Assembly: GCA_031370485.1 (NCBI GenBank)
Contig: JANMQK010000197.1
Location: 1-44,364, forward strand
Reading direction: 5' to 3'
DNA: 44,364 bases
Origin: JANMQK01 sp031370485
GTDB taxonomy: Bacteria > Acidobacteriota > Polarisedimenticolia > Gp22-AA2
Below are positions 41,784-44,364 of this stretch, piece after piece; the first letter of the stretch is position 1, and every line of letters begins with the position of its first letter. Under the pieces are notes generated by a model. That model made no database searches and was not told where the DNA came from. It saw only the letters and a program-made list of their open reading frames with translations. Position numbers and translations under genes: made by a program.

Positions 41784-43202
41784 ATGCGCGCCCAGGGAAT
41801 CCGCCACCCCATCCTCATCATCGGCGTGATCGGGTACGCGTTCCTGCTGTGCCTCGCCCTGCTCTGGCTGCACGTCAGCCCGGTCATGATCCTGGGCCTC
41901 ACAGCGGGGGGCGCCGCCACCCTGTTGATCGGTCTGCAGCCTTACATCGGGGTGCAGGCTCTCGTCATGCTGCTCTTTCTGGAAGGGGCTGTCTCGACCG
42001 TCGAGGGGGTGACGGGGATGAAGGTGCTCGGCGTGGTCATCCTGCTCGCCTGGATCGGAAACCTGGCGATGCGCCGGAGCGCTTCGAGCCGCTTCGATCT
42101 GTTCGCCGTCGCGCTCCTGGGGTTCCTGGGCTGGGGAAGCATCACCGTCATCTACGCCAACGACGGGGCCCTCGCGACCACCCGGATGCTCACGTTCGCC
42201 CAGCTGGGGCTCGTCGCGATGATGTTCAGTTCCGTCGTCGACTCACCGAAGCGGCTGCGCGGCGTTTATGCCGCCTACGTCGTCTGGGCGCTGGTTTCAA
42301 CCCTGATCGCCATCGGCGGTTATTACCTGGGATTCAGCGCCGTGGCCAGCGGGCTGGTCGGCAACCGGAACCTCCTGGCGCTCTATGTCAATGTGGCGAT
42401 CGTCTGCGCTTACCTTCTGCACCAGACGACGGAGAGCCGTGTCGTCCGGACGGCTATTGCCCTGGCGATCCCCGTTTTTTTCCTCGGCCTGGCGCTGAGT
42501 TTTTCACGGACGGGCCTGATCGTGCAGGGCGTGGCGCTTCTCGCGGTATGGTACCGCGTCGCCCGGCAGAAGGGGTTCCTGATCCTCGGAGGCTCGCTCG
42601 CCGCCCTCGCCCTCATCACCGTTCTCCTGCCCACCGCGTTCTGGCAGAGGGCCGGGTCGATCGTGCCCGTCATCGAGAGGCAGCAGGACACTTTCGGATT
42701 GCGCGTGCGGCTGTGGAAGGCCGGAATGAAGATGATCCAGGATCACCCGGTGACCGGCGTCGGTCCGGGCAACTTCGTCATCACGGCGCGGCGATACGCC
42801 CAGGGGGAGATGCGAGCCTTCCAATTGAGCGCCCACAACACCTACGTGAGCGTGGCGGCCGAGACGGGAATCGTCGGCCTGGCGGCATTCCTCCTCCTGG
42901 CGGTCCTGGCCCTGCGGGACTCCAGAAAGGCCATCCATGCCGCCCGGGCGGCGGGACGCAGGGACCTGGAAACCTACGCGATCATCAGCGAGGTCTGCCT
43001 TCTGGTCGTCATGGCGACGGGCGTAACCATGACGGTCGAGGGATTGAAGATATTCTGGTTCCTCCTGGGCCTCTCCCTGGCCGCGAGGCGGGTGGTCATG
43101 GCAGCGGAGACAAGCACGTCGGCGGCGGTCGGATCCACCGGCGTGGCCCCCCTCCCTCCCGACGAGCGGGCCTGGGGCCTGGCGACTTCGGATACGAGGT
43201 GA
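41784..43202 (+). CDS. Wzy/WaaL-type O-antigen polymerase or ligase
   Basis: 472 residues, one base after the TPR stop. About twelve membrane helices; GNRNLLALYVNVA, LSFSRTGL, GVGPGNFVITARRYA and LSAHNTYVSVAAETG are the family motifs. It is clearly different from the homologue at 38884, lacking the hydrophilic insert there. One of the two may polymerise and the other ligate. A tail of about 40 residues rich in Ser, Thr and Pro is cytoplasmic or disordered. The next gene overlaps as GTGA. Confidence 0.85.
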   Translation: MRAQGIRHPILIIGVIGYAFLLCLALLWLHVSPVMILGLTAGGAATLLIGLQPYIGVQALVMLLFLEGAVSTVEGVTGMKVLGVVILLAWIGNLAMRRSASSRFDLFAVALLGFLGWGSITVIYANDGALATTRMLTFAQLGLVAMMFSSVVDSPKRLRGVYAAYVVWALVSTLIAIGGYYLGFSAVASGLVGNRNLLALYVNVAIVCAYLLHQTTESRVVRTAIALAIPVFFLGLALSFSRTGLIVQGVALLAVWYRVARQKGFLILGGSLAALALITVLLPTAFWQRAGSIVPVIERQQDTFGLRVRLWKAGMKMIQDHPVTGVGPGNFVITARRYAQGEMRAFQLSAHNTYVSVAAETGIVGLAAFLLLAVLALRDSRKAIHAARAAGRRDLETYAIISEVCLLVVMATGVTMTVEGLKIFWFLLGLSLAARRVVMAAETSTSAAVGSTGVAPLPPDERAWGLATSDTR

Positions 43203-44364
43203 GGGTGAAGGCCGCCGGCGCATCGTCCTACATACCGTTCTACAAGCCCTGGACCGACGGGCGCGAGACCGCCGCCGTCACGGACGCGATCCGCTCGGGC
43301 TGGCTGACGACGGGGCCGAGGGTGAAGCTCTTCGAGGAGCGGATCAGGCGTTACGTCAAGGCCGGCCATTCCGTGGCCCTGAACTCGTGCACCGCAGCGC
43401 TGCATCTCGCCCTCGCAGCAGCGAAAGTCGGCCCCGGTGACGAGGTGATCACCTCCCCCTACACCTTTGCCGCGACGGGCGAGGCCATCCTCTACCTGGG
43501 GGCGAGGCCGGTGTTCGCCGACATCGTGCCGGGAACACTCAACATCGATCCGGAGGCGGTGGCGCGCGTCGCCTCCCGCCGGACCCGCGCGATCGTCCCG
43601 GTTCACATCGCCGGCCTTCCCTGCGACATGGCGCCAATCCTGGAAACGGCCCGCCGGCGCGGGGCCGCCGTCATCGACGACGCGGCCCACGCCCTCGGGG
43701 CCAGGATAGGACCGCATCCCATCGGATCGATCGGCACCATGACCTGCTTCAGCTTCTATGCCACGAAGAACCTGACGACCGGAGAAGGGGGCATGGTGAC
43801 CACCGGGAACGAAGGCCTGGCCCGCCGGGTCAGGCGACTGAGCCTGCACGGGCTGAGCCGGGACGCCTGGAAGCGGTACTCGCGCGCCGGGTCCTGGCGG
43901 TACGACATCCTCGAGATGGGCTACAAGTACAACCTCACCGACCCCGCGGCGGCGATGGGCCTGGCGCAGTTCGCGAAGTTCCCGGCCATGCAGGCGCGCC
44001 GCCGCCGCATCGCCCTCCGCTACAACCGGCTGCTGCGGGACTGCGAGGCGTTCGATCTCCCCATGGAGGTCCGCGGGCTGACGCACGCGTGGCATCTTTA
44101 TGTCCTCAGGCTCCGGCCAGGCATCCTGAATGTGGGTCGCGATCGCTTCATCGAGGCCCTCCGCGGGAAAGGCATAGGGACGAGCGTCCACTTCCTCCCC
44201 CTGCATCTTTTCTCGCTCTACCGCAAGACCTTCGGCTACCGGCGGGGAAGCTACCCGAACACCGAGACCGAGTCCGCCCGGGCGATTTCCCTCCCACTGT
44301 ATCCCGGGCTGACGATGAGCTATCAGGACCGCGTCGTGGATGTGCTTGTCTCGCTCGCGTTCCG
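43199..44364 (+). CDS. DegT/DnrJ/EryC1-type sugar aminotransferase (cut by window end)
   Basis: The frame runs from GTG 43199 (overlap GTGA with the preceding gene; GTG 43205 is an alternative that has GAGGTGAG before it) to the window end without a stop, at least 388 residues. PLP features: NSCTAALHLAL (about 62-72), SPYTFAATGEA, VIDDAAHALGA with the cofactor Asp, and FSFYATKNLTTGEGG with the Schiff-base Lys190. HFLPLH is the C-terminal sugar-binding part. Such enzymes transfer an amino group from glutamate to a nucleotide-linked keto sugar, making amino sugars for the glycan. Only the last few residues can be missing. Confidence 0.92.
   Translation, partial: MRVKAAGASSYIPFYKPWTDGRETAAVTDAIRSGWLTTGPRVKLFEERIRRYVKAGHSVALNSCTAALHLALAAAKVGPGDEVITSPYTFAATGEAILYLGARPVFADIVPGTLNIDPEAVARVASRRTRAIVPVHIAGLPCDMAPILETARRRGAAVIDDAAHALGARIGPHPIGSIGTMTCFSFYATKNLTTGEGGMVTTGNEGLARRVRRLSLHGLSRDAWKRYSRAGSWRYDILEMGYKYNLTDPAAAMGLAQFAKFPAMQARRRRIALRYNRLLRDCEAFDLPMEVRGLTHAWHLYVLRLRPGILNVGRDRFIEALRGKGIGTSVHFLPLHLFSLYRKTFGYRRGSYPNTETESARAISLPLYPGLTMSYQDRVVDVLVSLAF

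Noticed and set aside
1..44364. CRISPR arrays, tRNA or rRNA genes, transposases, phage genes
   Set aside because: No regularly spaced repeats, RNA signatures or mobile-element proteins were recognised on either strand.

Overview
The window is 44.4 kb of GC-rich DNA packed with about 37 protein genes, nearly all for making, modifying and assembling a cell-surface polysaccharide. An Mla-type lipid transport operon, a probable outer-membrane beta-barrel protein and lipid-modifying enzymes point to a Gram-negative, double-membrane bacterium. High GC, many GTG/TTG starts and linked fatty-acyl-type enzymes would fit Acidobacteriota or a related environmental lineage, but the sequence alone does not settle the taxon. 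No rRNA, tRNA, CRISPR, insertion sequence, integrase or transcriptional regulator was seen.

Left part (1-6855). The end of an FkbH-like gene, a GNAT acyltransferase and a NodB-type deacetylase run on +. They meet a - strand group (deacetylase, GT4 glycosyltransferase, two-domain GNAT, the last apparently starting at CTG). A SAM methyltransferase stands alone on + from 6010.

Central - strand operon (18296 down to 6863). Eight genes are joined by overlapping stops and starts: thiolase, glutaryl-CoA-dehydrogenase-like enzyme, GT4, two asparagine-synthase-like amidotransferases in tandem, a MurJ/MOP flippase, and two more glycosyltransferases. A good sigma70-like promoter precedes the thiolase. 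A SAM hydrolase (DUF62) with its own promoter follows upstream.

Second - strand operon (24232 down to 19310): membrane GT2, three different polysaccharide deacetylases (one of the DUF3473 type found in exosortase-linked loci) and a GNAT. Divergent from it lies a 1071-residue secreted protein with a glycosidase-like domain, a LolA-like middle and a beta-barrel-like end. This divergent pair is the most unusual part of the window.

Right part. A - strand trio (two PaaK/CapK-like adenylating enzymes and a PlsC acyltransferase) diverges from a long + strand run: mlaE-mlaF-mlaD homologues, then UDP-glucuronate epimerase, UDP-glucose dehydrogenase, a WbpP-like epimerase, a DPM-like glycosyltransferase, mannose-1-phosphate guanylyltransferase, two Wzy/WaaL-type polymerase or ligase proteins around a TPR protein, and a DegT-type aminotransferase cut by the window end.

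Taken together: sugar nucleotides (UDP-uronic acids, UDP-HexNAc derivatives, GDP-mannose, an amino sugar) feed at least six glycosyltransferases. Repeat units are amidated, acylated, methylated and deacetylated, flipped by the MOP protein, and polymerised or ligated by the Wzy-like proteins. The divergent barrel protein may act at the outer membrane. No exosortase, Wza, Wzc or PEP-CTERM protein is present, so the export route is not shown here.
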